From Bacteroides sp. (GTDB taxonomy: Bacteria; Bacteroidota; Bacteroidia; Bacteroidales; Bacteroidaceae), in the NCBI GenBank assembly GCA_017556595.1, contig JAFYML010000244.1:1-8681 (forward strand): a DNA stretch of 8,681 bases. The letters run 5' to 3'. A program made the translations under genes and the position numbers. The notes under the pieces are model-generated. The model worked only from the letters and a program-made list of their open reading frames with translations. It ran no database searches and was not told the DNA's origin. Shown one piece after another: positions 1 through 6,589 of the stretch (positions are counted from its first letter, which is position 1; each line of letters starts with the position of its first letter).

Positions 1-644
1 ATGTACTTGATGTTCAAGCCACGATCGAGCCATTGCTGTTCGTAATACGTACGGATGCTGAGGATATCGTCTGCCAATCCCGAGTGATAAAGGTCGTCTG
101 TACAGAACTCTACCGTAAACTTGTTTTCTTCTACCAAGTACTTGGTGTAAGTGAACATGAAGTTACTGTCTGTCTTCAGGTGAATCAATCCGTCGGGAGT
201 CAAGAACTTGCGGTAACGATTCATGAAGTAGGTAGAGGTAAGTCGCTTGGTAGCCTTCTTCATCTGCGGGTCAGAGAAAGTCAACCAGATTTCGCTCACT
301 TCACCTTCGGCAAAGAATCGGTCGATGATTTCGATGTTGGTGCGAAGGAAAGCCACATTCGTCATGCCTTCTTTCAATGCATCGGTAGCACCAGTCCACA
401 TACGGGCGCCCTTGATGTCCACCCCGATGAAGTTCTTGTCCGGATACATGCGACCGAGACCAACGGTATATTCTCCACGTCCGCATCCCAATTCAAGGAC
501 AATCGGATTGTCATTCTTGAAGAAGTCACGCTTCCAGTTACCCTTCATTTCAAAAGGTACATCATCCACCACTGAATAGGGATATTCAAACACATGGGGG
601 AATTGTGCCATATCGGCAAATTTTGCTAACTTACCTTTTCCCAT
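1..644 (-). CDS. trmB: tRNA (guanine-N7-)-methyltransferase TrmB, 3' end cut by window edge
   Basis: TrmB transfers a methyl group from S-adenosylmethionine to N7 of guanine 46 in the tRNA variable loop; it is a cytoplasmic Rossmann-fold enzyme. Reading from ATG 644-642, 214 codons stay open to the left edge, so the C-terminus (probably a few tens of residues, from family length) is missing. Visible motifs are the SAM-binding ELGCGRGEY at residues 51-59, the acidic end of beta-2 in [10 protein letters not shown] (74-83, D76), FSDPQMKK (123-130) in the place of the usual FPDPWxKxRH, and LKTDS (156-160). The start follows the TAA of the upstream glycoside hydrolase gene by only four bases (TAA-TAAA-ATG), so translation is probably coupled. 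Lysine is mostly AAG (14 AAG to 3 AAA by my count) and Phe mostly TTC, unlike the A/T-rich codon choice in xseB. The assignment is secure; the motif variant is discussed under findings. Confidence 0.93.
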   Translation of the reverse strand, partial: MGKGKLAKFADMAQFPHVFEYPYSVVDDVPFEMKGNWKRDFFKNDNPIVLELGCGRGEYTVGLGRMYPDKNFIGVDIKGARMWTGATDALKEGMTNVAFLRTNIEIIDRFFAEGEVSEIWLTFSDPQMKKATKRLTSTYFMNRYRKFLTPDGLIHLKTDSNFMFTYTKYLVEENKFTVEFCTDDLYHSGLADDILSIRTYYEQQWLDRGLNIKY

Positions 645-648
645 TTTA

Positions 649-2634
649 TTATTCTAACGTCAAACTCTTAATAACAAATGGTTTGTTGCCTAACGACCAA
701 AAACCAATGATATACAAATGTGAAGAACTGATTTTTTGACCATTCTTATCCTTCATTGCATTCAAATCAATAACAACCTTTCGAGAAGAGCCAAAGTCAT
801 ACATAGCAGGTTCACTCCAATAATTATTCTTATCGAACAAGCGGAATGATATTTGACTATCGTTATCGCTACCCAATTCAACGGTCAATGTTTTGAACGA
901 AGATAAATCCAATCCTTCGGCATATTCCCAACCGCCAAATCCATATTGTCCAAGTGTCAACGTATGAGTTGACTCATCGAAAGTACCTTGTTCCCAAATA
1001 GATGGATTGAACATTGCTGCTGTCAACGGGAAAGGAGTAATAACCCTTACGGCTACGTTGATTTCTTTTGTTACTGAAGAAGATGAAGTATAGGAAACGG
1101 TTAATTCTGCTTCTCCTTCTTTCAACGCCACAAGTTTACCATTCGCTACTTTAAATACCGATTCATTGCTGCTTGTCATTACCGATTCTGAGGTAACTAC
1201 TTCCTTGGTACCGTTTTTATAAACAGCCTTAACGATAAGGTTCTTGCTATCTCCCATGCGAATTTCAATCGGGCTTGTTACATTCATCAACTCGATTGAT
1301 TCTAATTCGCCTTCTGCTGATGCTTGACCTGCATACTCCTTAAACCAATGATATACAGGCCATGGGCATGCTTCGGGGTCATTTAAGAAAGTATATTGTC
1401 CATCTTCAGCAGGAACATCCTTGAATTGAGCCAAGAGATGCGGACTAGTAAATAACATCCAACTAACATTACCTGTATTATCGGCAATGTATTTAAAGTT
1501 TGCGCCAAAACCTGTACCGCCCACTTCGCCCGTGATACTTTTTCCCCAAGAGGAATTATATTTAGCAGGAGCCCAATCCATTTCTGTCACCATAATCGGA
1601 GCGATATTAGCAGCTGGCATAATTTGTGCATCCCAACCACGTTGGAAACCTTCATAGCCACCGCCCATTACACCGCCTAATTCGGCACTAGGTTCTTCGG
1701 CGTCACTTCCATACCATCCTGGGTAAACATGAATAGCATAACCAATGTTATCGCCTACGATTGGATAAGTTGCAAAGCCGGCATAATTAGATTGATAACC
1801 CAAACCTGGTACCCATATCACATTACGCGACTTGTTATCACGAATTTTATCAACAATGACTTGGAAGTAAGTAGTCATGTTTCTATAATGTCCATCTCCA
1901 CTACTTCCATAAGAGCCATCTGTTCCCTTTATGTTAATTGGTTCGTTTGCCAATTCGAACATGATGTAGCCATTATTTTTCAATTTCGGATGTCGCGAAA
2001 CGATATCCCAAACCTTCAATAAGAATGTTTGATAATCATCGCCTACGGCTATCTTTTCGGGCGATACACCTGGAGGGCGCATTACTACAAATAGGCCTTT
2101 GCTGACAGCATATTCGGCCATCGGCACAAAGACTTCATCCAAATACTTTCTGAAACGTGTTTCTGAGAAACGTTCATGTCCTTCGTAGCGAACAGATGGT
2201 TGCGATGGATCATCACTCCAATAGGGATCCATGTGCATACGAACAAAGTTCATACACCACCCTGCGGCCAAAATCTTATCGATTATTCCTTTAGTGTATC
2301 TAAGGCAACCAGCCACATCGTAATTGTTCCACTTCGTACCTTCTTCATTGAAGTAAGGACTAAACGTTTGTCCAAAACCATGCAAGTTCACAATATTACC
2401 TTCCGCATCTTTAAGGTAACGCCCTACTACATTCAACACAAGTGGTGTTTGATCTTCTGGTTCTTCAGGAGTTACGGGCGTTTCCAGCTCTGGTTCAGGT
2501 TCGGGTTCTGGTTCAGGATCGGTAGTTTCCTCTTCAGGAGGGAGTAAATCATCCAACTCTTTTGTGTCGTCCGAACAAGCGGCCAAACAGAAGAGCAACA
2601 AGCACATCCCGATAATTCTTGTTATAACTTTCAT
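649..2634 (-). CDS. GH5-family glycoside hydrolase, surface lipoprotein with BIG2-like and C-terminal accessory domains
   Basis: Predicted endo-acting beta-glycan hydrolase of the cellulase (GH5) superfamily, 661 residues. A type II signal peptide ends in the lipobox LAAC with lipidated C20, followed by SDD, which resembles the Bacteroidetes signal for export of lipoproteins to the cell surface. A Pro/Glu stalk (about 39-60) precedes the (beta/alpha)8 domain (about 68-435). GH5 landmarks are R132 in FVRMHMD, acid/base E231 in ELANEP, H302 in IHVYPG, nucleophile E351 in VTEMDW, and W392 at the end of strand 8. Residues about 443-532 look like a bacterial Ig-like (BIG2) domain ([17 protein letters not shown]). 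Residues about 533-661 form a Trp/Phe-rich beta module that could bind carbohydrate. The substrate cannot be read from sequence; cellulose, mannan, xyloglucan and mixed-linkage glucan all remain possible. It lies 32 bases after ilvE and 4 bases before trmB, with no SusC/SusD genes in view. Confidence 0.88.
   Translation of the reverse strand: MKVITRIIGMCLLLFCLAACSDDTKELDDLLPPEEETTDPEPEPEPEPELETPVTPEEPEDQTPLVLNVVGRYLKDAEGNIVNLHGFGQTFSPYFNEEGTKWNNYDVAGCLRYTKGIIDKILAAGWCMNFVRMHMDPYWSDDPSQPSVRYEGHERFSETRFRKYLDEVFVPMAEYAVSKGLFVVMRPPGVSPEKIAVGDDYQTFLLKVWDIVSRHPKLKNNGYIMFELANEPINIKGTDGSYGSSGDGHYRNMTTYFQVIVDKIRDNKSRNVIWVPGLGYQSNYAGFATYPIVGDNIGYAIHVYPGWYGSDAEEPSAELGGVMGGGYEGFQRGWDAQIMPAANIAPIMVTEMDWAPAKYNSSWGKSITGEVGGTGFGANFKYIADNTGNVSWMLFTSPHLLAQFKDVPAEDGQYTFLNDPEACPWPVYHWFKEYAGQASAEGELESIELMNVTSPIEIRMGDSKNLIVKAVYKNGTKEVVTSESVMTSSNESVFKVANGKLVALKEGEAELTVSYTSSSSVTKEINVAVRVITPFPLTAAMFNPSIWEQGTFDESTHTLTLGQYGFGGWEYAEGLDLSSFKTLTVELGSDNDSQISFRLFDKNNYWSEPAMYDFGSSRKVVIDLNAMKDKNGQKISSSHLYIIGFWSLGNKPFVIKSLTLE
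2492..2521 (-). repeat. Imperfect hexamer tandem repeat encoding the Pro-Glu stalk
   Basis: On the plus strand five hexamers follow each other: GGTTCA, GGTTCG, GGTTCT, GGTTCA, GGATCG. On the coding strand they give alternating Pro and Glu codons after the lipidated N-terminus of the GH5 protein. The third-position changes keep the protein repeat while breaking DNA identity. Gain or loss of a unit would change stalk length by two residues without shifting frame. Confidence 0.8.
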
Positions 2635-2666
2635 GGTTTTGCTTACGTTGTTTTTATATATTACAA

Positions 2667-3686
2667 TTACTCAACGATAGTTACCCAGCCATGTACATCG
2701 GCCTCATCACCATATTGAATAGCACGCAACTTAGTATAAAGTTTTGTACTGATAGGGCCTGGTTTGCCGTCGGCCGAAATCACATATGAGCGATCATTTT
2801 CTGGGTCATCAATGCGTTGAATAGGGCTGATTACAGCAGCAGTACCACATGCACCAGCTTCCTCGAATGTAGCGAGTTCTTCTTCGGGGATAGGACGACG
2901 TTCAACCTTCATACCCATATCTTCGGCCAATTGCATCAAACTCTTGTTGGTGATTGAAGGCAAGATTGATGAAGACAATGGAGTAATATAAGTATTTTCC
3001 TTGATACCGAAGAAATTGGCGGCACCACACTCGTCAATATATTTCTTTTCTTTTGCATCCAAATAGAATTCGGCAGAGTAGCCAGCTTCATGAGCCTCTT
3101 TGCTTGCGCGGAGACTTGCGGCATAGTTACCACCAACCTTATAAATACCTGTACCAAGTGGTGCAGCACGGTCGTACTTACGTGTAATAACGTAAGGAGT
3201 AGTAGAGAAACCGCCTTTGAAATATGGGCCCACTGGTGTAACAAATATCAAGAAAAGGTATTCATTAGCAGGTTTCACACCCACTTGCGCACCTGTACCG
3301 ATGAGTAATGGACGGATATAAAGTGATGCACCGCTTTCGTAAGGTGGAATGAAACGTTCGTTCAATTTCACAGCTTCGATAACTGCTTCCTTGAAACGTT
3401 CGGTTGGAAGTTCGGGCATCAAGATACCACGGCAAGTAGATTGCAAACGAGCTGCATTCTCTTCCAAACGGAAGATGCGCACTTTGCCGTCCTTACCACG
3501 AAATGCTTTCAAACCTTCGAAAGCCTCTTGTCCGTAGTGTAAACAAGTTGCCGCAATGTGCAAAGGAATAGTTTCTTCGCTACATACTTCCAATTTTCCC
3601 CACTCGCCATTACGGTGATAAATTCTCACGTTGTAATCTGTCTTCATGTAACCAAAAGACAGGTTTGACCAATCAATTTCTTTCAT
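2667..3686 (-). CDS. ilvE: Branched-chain amino acid aminotransferase IlvE
   Basis: PLP-dependent fold-type IV transaminase that moves the amino group between glutamate and the 2-oxo acids of leucine, isoleucine and valine; cytoplasmic. I chose the ATG at 3686-3684, giving 339 residues beginning MKEIDWSNLSFGYM. A longer frame starts at TTG 3728 but adds 14 AT-rich residues that do not look like the family and runs over a candidate promoter. Key sites are the PLP Schiff-base lysine K183 in GIYKVGGNYA, the cofactor-ring glutamate E219 in YIDECGAANFFGI, and the phosphate-binding GTAAVISPI at 281-289. The EAFEGLKAF segment (54-62) is typical of the IlvE branch rather than the D-amino-acid transaminase or aminodeoxychorismate lyase branches. 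It lies 51 bases after xseB, with its own candidate promoter element, and 32 bases before the GH5 gene. It seems intact and standard. Confidence 0.95.
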   Translation of the reverse strand: MKEIDWSNLSFGYMKTDYNVRIYHRNGEWGKLEVCSEETIPLHIAATCLHYGQEAFEGLKAFRGKDGKVRIFRLEENAARLQSTCRGILMPELPTERFKEAVIEAVKLNERFIPPYESGASLYIRPLLIGTGAQVGVKPANEYLFLIFVTPVGPYFKGGFSTTPYVITRKYDRAAPLGTGIYKVGGNYAASLRASKEAHEAGYSAEFYLDAKEKKYIDECGAANFFGIKENTYITPLSSSILPSITNKSLMQLAEDMGMKVERRPIPEEELATFEEAGACGTAAVISPIQRIDDPENDRSYVISADGKPGPISTKLYTKLRAIQYGDEADVHGWVTIVE

Positions 3687-3725
3687 TGTAATTTTGTATT
3701 TCTGATTTATTGCTATTATTTTCCG

Positions 3726-3733
3726 CAAAAATA
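3726..3733 (-). promoter_or_regulatory. Candidate Bacteroidetes -7 element upstream of ilvE
   Basis: The coding strand reads TATTTTTG, an exact fit to the Bacteroides -7 consensus TAnnTTTG. It lies in the 51-base xseB-ilvE gap, with 39 bases between it and the ilvE ATG, so a start site near 3719 would give a leader of roughly 30 bases. I find no good TTTG -33 element at the expected distance upstream, so support is partial. Confidence 0.4.
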
Positions 3734-3737
3734 CTGC

Positions 3738-3947
3738 TTATTTATCAGTTTCTTGCTTTTCTGCTAATAAATTTTCCATTTCCTTTTCTGCTTTTGTCAG
3801 TTTTTCGCTACAAAAGGCAATTAGCTTATTCGCTTCTTTGATTTTATCTGCCAATTGATCTATTTCCACTTCATTATTATCAATCAATTGCACAATTTCA
3901 TCCAATCGGGCGATAGCTTCTGAGTAAGTAAGTTGTTTATTTCCCAT
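3738..3947 (-). CDS. xseB: Exodeoxyribonuclease VII small subunit XseB
   Basis: Small helical subunit of exonuclease VII, which degrades single-stranded DNA from both ends into oligonucleotides together with XseA; several XseB copies bind the C-terminal helical arm of each XseA. At 69 residues it has the usual length. The family pattern is clear: YSEAIARLDEIVQLIDNNEV (8-27), then EIDQLADKIKEANKLIAF, predicted as two antiparallel helices, with a charged Lys/Glu-rich tail. It starts 23 bases after the xseA stop, across a short repeat of ACTGAAA, so the two subunits are very likely made from one transcript. Lysine codons are mainly AAA (6 of 9), in contrast to trmB. There is no catalytic site of its own to look for. 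Confidence 0.94.
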   Translation of the reverse strand: MGNKQLTYSEAIARLDEIVQLIDNNEVEIDQLADKIKEANKLIAFCSEKLTKAEKEMENLLAEKQETDK

Positions 3948-3953
3948 TTTCGA

Positions 3954-3977
3954 TTTCAGTTATTTCAGTTTCAGTTA
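3954..3977 (-). repeat. Short ACTGAAA repeat across the xseA-xseB junction
   Basis: On the coding strand three copies of ACTGAAA occur at 3975-3969, 3969-3963 and 3960-3954. The first carries the TGA stop of xseA and the last ends seven bases before the xseB ATG. The run may simply be an A-rich translation leader or a small local duplication. Confidence 0.55.
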
Positions 3978-5209
3978 TTTTTTTGCACGCACGATTCTAC
4001 TTTCCCTTTCTCAAATAGGCTCACCAACACATCTCCTTTTTGCAACATTGATGCATCTTTCACCGGCTTACCATCCTTCAATGTTATACTATAACCGCGT
4101 GCTAATAGTTTTTGTGGCGATGCATCGTCCATGCGTTGTTGTAACAATGCTAACCGATGGCGGTGATTGCTGATGAGTAAAGAAGTGGCTTGTTGCAACT
4201 CTTTGAATTTGGATTGCAATTCATATTTGTTTTTCGACAAGCGTTGCGAAAGTGCAAAAGGAATGCGTGCCGACAAGTCGGCAATGATGCGTTGATGTTT
4301 CATTATCAATGCACGTGAAGATTCTTTCAGGCGTGCAGATTGCATATTCAACATTTCGGCCGCTTGATACATGCAAGCTATCAAATATTCGGCAGCTGCG
4401 GTAGGCGTTTTGACACGCGTATGTGCAATAACGTCGAGCACAGTATCGTCACGTTCATGCCCGATACCAGTTATAATTGGTAAAGGAAATTGTGCACAAG
4501 CAGCCGCTAAAAGATAGGTTTCAAAGCCGGAAAGAGCAGAGGTTGCACCCCCTCCGCGAATGATAACTACCGCATCAAATTCGTTGCATCGTTGATTGAT
4601 AGCATCAAGTGCGGCAAGTAATGATTCTTCTACCCTATCGCCTTGCATAATGGCCGGAAACAACTCGGTGTAGAAGTGAAATTCATAAGGATTATTGTGC
4701 AACTGATCGCAAAAATCGCCATAACCAGCAGCTGAAGCCGATGAAATGATGGCTATACGTTGAGGTAGAAGGGGCATTTCCAACTCCTTGTTCATGGTTA
4801 GCACCCCTTCTTCCTCAAGTTGTTTTAATATCTCGCGGCGACGACGAGCCATATCGCCCAACGTATAAGTAGGATCGATATCGAGCACGGTCAAGCTATA
4901 ACCATACAACTCATGAAAGCCGATTGCTACTTTAACCAATACTTTGATGCCCGATGTGAATAGTTGACCGGTAGCCTCCTCAAAGTAAGGTTTCAATAAG
5001 CGAAAGATATTTGCCCATATTGTGCCTCTGGCTTTCGCCATCAAGCTATGGCTATGCTCATCTTTCTGAATGAATTCAAGGTAGCAATGCCCGCTTGCAT
5101 TCGTGCGTACATCACTCAGCTCGGCTTGCAACCAATACTCATCTTGGAGGGTATCCTCCAATGTGCTACGCACCAATGCATTCAGTTCGTATAGCGAGAG
5201 CGGATTCAT
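3971..5209 (-). CDS. xseA: Exodeoxyribonuclease VII large subunit XseA
   Basis: Catalytic subunit of exonuclease VII, a metal-independent single-strand DNA exonuclease acting in repair and in degradation of displaced strands. At 412 residues it is shorter than the E. coli protein (about 456). Domains in order: an OB-fold (about 1-110) with WLQAELSDVRTNASGHCYLEF; the nuclease domain (about 120-275) with SSASAAGYGDF (D165), the glycine-rich VIIRGGGATSALSGF (R218), and GIGHERDDTVLDVIAHTR (H251, D254) followed by KTPTAAAEYL; then a long helical arm (about 280-365) that in the family binds XseB; and the ending LLARGYSITLKDGKPV. These residues line up with D155, R205, H238 and D241 of E. coli XseA. 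Its ATG shares one base with the stop of the upstream S8 protease gene (TAATG), and xseB follows after 23 bases. No defect is visible. Confidence 0.95.
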   Translation of the reverse strand: MNPLSLYELNALVRSTLEDTLQDEYWLQAELSDVRTNASGHCYLEFIQKDEHSHSLMAKARGTIWANIFRLLKPYFEEATGQLFTSGIKVLVKVAIGFHELYGYSLTVLDIDPTYTLGDMARRRREILKQLEEEGVLTMNKELEMPLLPQRIAIISSASAAGYGDFCDQLHNNPYEFHFYTELFPAIMQGDRVEESLLAALDAINQRCNEFDAVVIIRGGGATSALSGFETYLLAAACAQFPLPIITGIGHERDDTVLDVIAHTRVKTPTAAAEYLIACMYQAAEMLNMQSARLKESSRALIMKHQRIIADLSARIPFALSQRLSKNKYELQSKFKELQQATSLLISNHRHRLALLQQRMDDASPQKLLARGYSITLKDGKPVKDASMLQKGDVLVSLFEKGKVESCVQKNN

Positions 5210-5211
5210 TA
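5207..5211 (-). promoter_or_regulatory. TAATG stop/start overlap joining the S8 protease gene and xseA
   Basis: The coding strand reads TAATG: TAA ends the protease gene and ATG begins xseA, sharing one adenine. This arrangement usually lets a terminating ribosome restart and so couples translation of the two genes. It also fixes the xseA start, because the conserved MNPLSLYELNALV N-terminus begins exactly here. Confidence 0.85.
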
Positions 5212-6564
5212 CTTATTCATTTCGTATGCCTTCCACATATCGGGCACACCATAGCCATAGATATTGTCGGGATAGTCGGCACGATCGCCTACACTACGCA
5301 CCAATTCGATAATTTCCTTAGCGGTAAGTTTTGGAAGTGCTTGCCACAAGCAAGTAACCATACCGCACATAATAGGCGATGCAAACGACGTACCATTAGC
5401 ACGTCCTTGGTTACCATTTGTACGCATCACATCCGATGCTAAGCCTACTGCTACTACATCTGGCTTGATTCGACCATCGGCCGTAGTACCAATTGAAGAG
5501 AAAGGTGCCAATTGGCCTTGCTTGTCAATCGCACCAACGGTGAGCACGTTTTCGGCATCGCCCGGAGGGGTTATCTTCTTCCAAGCATTTGAGCCTGAGT
5601 TGCCGGCACTACATACCAACACCATACCTTTATCGGCCATACGAGCGGCTTGGCGAGACATCAAAGCGAATTGACCATCCAAATCGCGCAAGCGGTAATC
5701 CTTCTCTTTATCGTCGAACGAGTAATATCCCAACGAAGTATTTACGACATCTACGCCAACACTATCAGCAAACTCGACGGCAGCTGCCCAATAATCTTGT
5801 TCGACCAAGTGTTCGCTATATTCATCTTCGGTACGCAACAACCAGAAGGATGCTTCGGGGGCGGTACCTACCATCACGTTAGGTTGATTCATACCAATGC
5901 ACGACAATACCGACATACCATGACTACTTTCGGCATAAATATCGGCGTTACTATCTACAAAATCCTTTGTGCCAAGTACTTGAATGTTTTGCATAGCGGT
6001 AATCTTATCGGCATTATGGAAACCTGCATCAATCACGGCTATGGTCATACCTTGTCCGCGGAAACCGGCTTCATGAAGTTTGTCGGCCTTACTCATTTGA
6101 ATTTGTGTGATAGCAGGGCCATAGATTGAATCTTTATAAATCTTTGGATTGTTGATAAGCGAATCGCGCTTACCGAAACGCCATCCGTCAATGGCTCGAG
6201 GCGCTATCCATACGCGTTCGGTTTTTGCTACGAAAGGCAGTTGTGCAATGCGGTCGATGAGCGTAGTATCGTTGCACGACACGGTGACAAAATTATCCCA
6301 CTTACCGGTAACTACAATCTTCACACCTACGTTACGAATAGCATCGATGTAAGTTTGACACACGGGCAAGTCAGTCGAATCAATACGCAATCCTTGGCGT
6401 TTGCGTCGTTCAATAGCCTTCTTCGAAAGGAATTTTTGTGGTTTCTTCAACGAATACTCTGTTTCGGCCTTGTCGGTAAGGCTGATGCGATACTTCAACG
6501 TATCTTGTGCTTGCATGCCAAGTGTAAACACTAAGCAAGCGAAAAGTAATAAAAATTTTCTCAT
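5209..6564 (-). CDS. Secreted subtilisin-like serine protease (S8 family)
   Basis: Predicted extracytoplasmic subtilase, 451 residues. The N-terminus MRKFLLLFACLVFTLGMQA-Q looks like a signal peptidase I substrate (cut near residue 19), with no lipobox. Residues about 20-150 form a propeptide-like region with an inhibitor-I9-like end (LPFVAKTERVWIAPR). The S8 triad is complete: D179 in IAVIDAGF, H215 in ESSHGMSVLS, S393 in NGTSFASPI, with oxyanion N322 in CSAGNSGS. The C-terminus (NIYGYGVPDMWKAYE) is the usual end of the subtilase fold; there is no added beta-sandwich or type IX secretion tail, so a periplasmic location, or export by a route not visible here, is inferred. It starts 25 bases after mnmA behind a very A-rich leader (two ATTAAAA units) and overlaps xseA by one base. 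The substrate is unknown. The pairing with a nuclease gene may reflect operon economy rather than joint function. Confidence 0.9.
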   Translation of the reverse strand: MRKFLLLFACLVFTLGMQAQDTLKYRISLTDKAETEYSLKKPQKFLSKKAIERRKRQGLRIDSTDLPVCQTYIDAIRNVGVKIVVTGKWDNFVTVSCNDTTLIDRIAQLPFVAKTERVWIAPRAIDGWRFGKRDSLINNPKIYKDSIYGPAITQIQMSKADKLHEAGFRGQGMTIAVIDAGFHNADKITAMQNIQVLGTKDFVDSNADIYAESSHGMSVLSCIGMNQPNVMVGTAPEASFWLLRTEDEYSEHLVEQDYWAAAVEFADSVGVDVVNTSLGYYSFDDKEKDYRLRDLDGQFALMSRQAARMADKGMVLVCSAGNSGSNAWKKITPPGDAENVLTVGAIDKQGQLAPFSSIGTTADGRIKPDVVAVGLASDVMRTNGNQGRANGTSFASPIMCGMVTCLWQALPKLTAKEIIELVRSVGDRADYPDNIYGYGVPDMWKAYEMNK

Positions 6565-6589
6565 ATCGTATTTTTTAATTTTTAATTTC

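Noticed and set aside
33..575. Plus-strand open frame of 180 codons
   Set aside because: It lies wholly opposite trmB, whose SAM-binding and TrmB motifs are clear. The plus-strand translation has no recognisable domain.
2176..2547. Plus-strand open frame ending in a Phe/Arg/Trp-rich tail
   Set aside because: The odd tail is simply the reverse reading of the Pro-Glu stalk repeat of the GH5 gene.
3687..3728. Longer ilvE start at TTG 3728
   Set aside because: It adds 14 residues unlike the family and overlaps the candidate promoter. The ATG at 3686 gives the expected MKEIDWSNL start.
3974..3992. A7T run near the end of xseA as a programmed -1 frameshift site
   Set aside because: A -1 slip reaches a TAA at once and changes only the last residues, so it offers no alternative product.
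5650..6129. Plus-strand open frame of 159 codons
   Set aside because: It is antisense to the S8 protease region that includes the catalytic Asp and His. Its translation is low in recognisable features and fits a chance frame.
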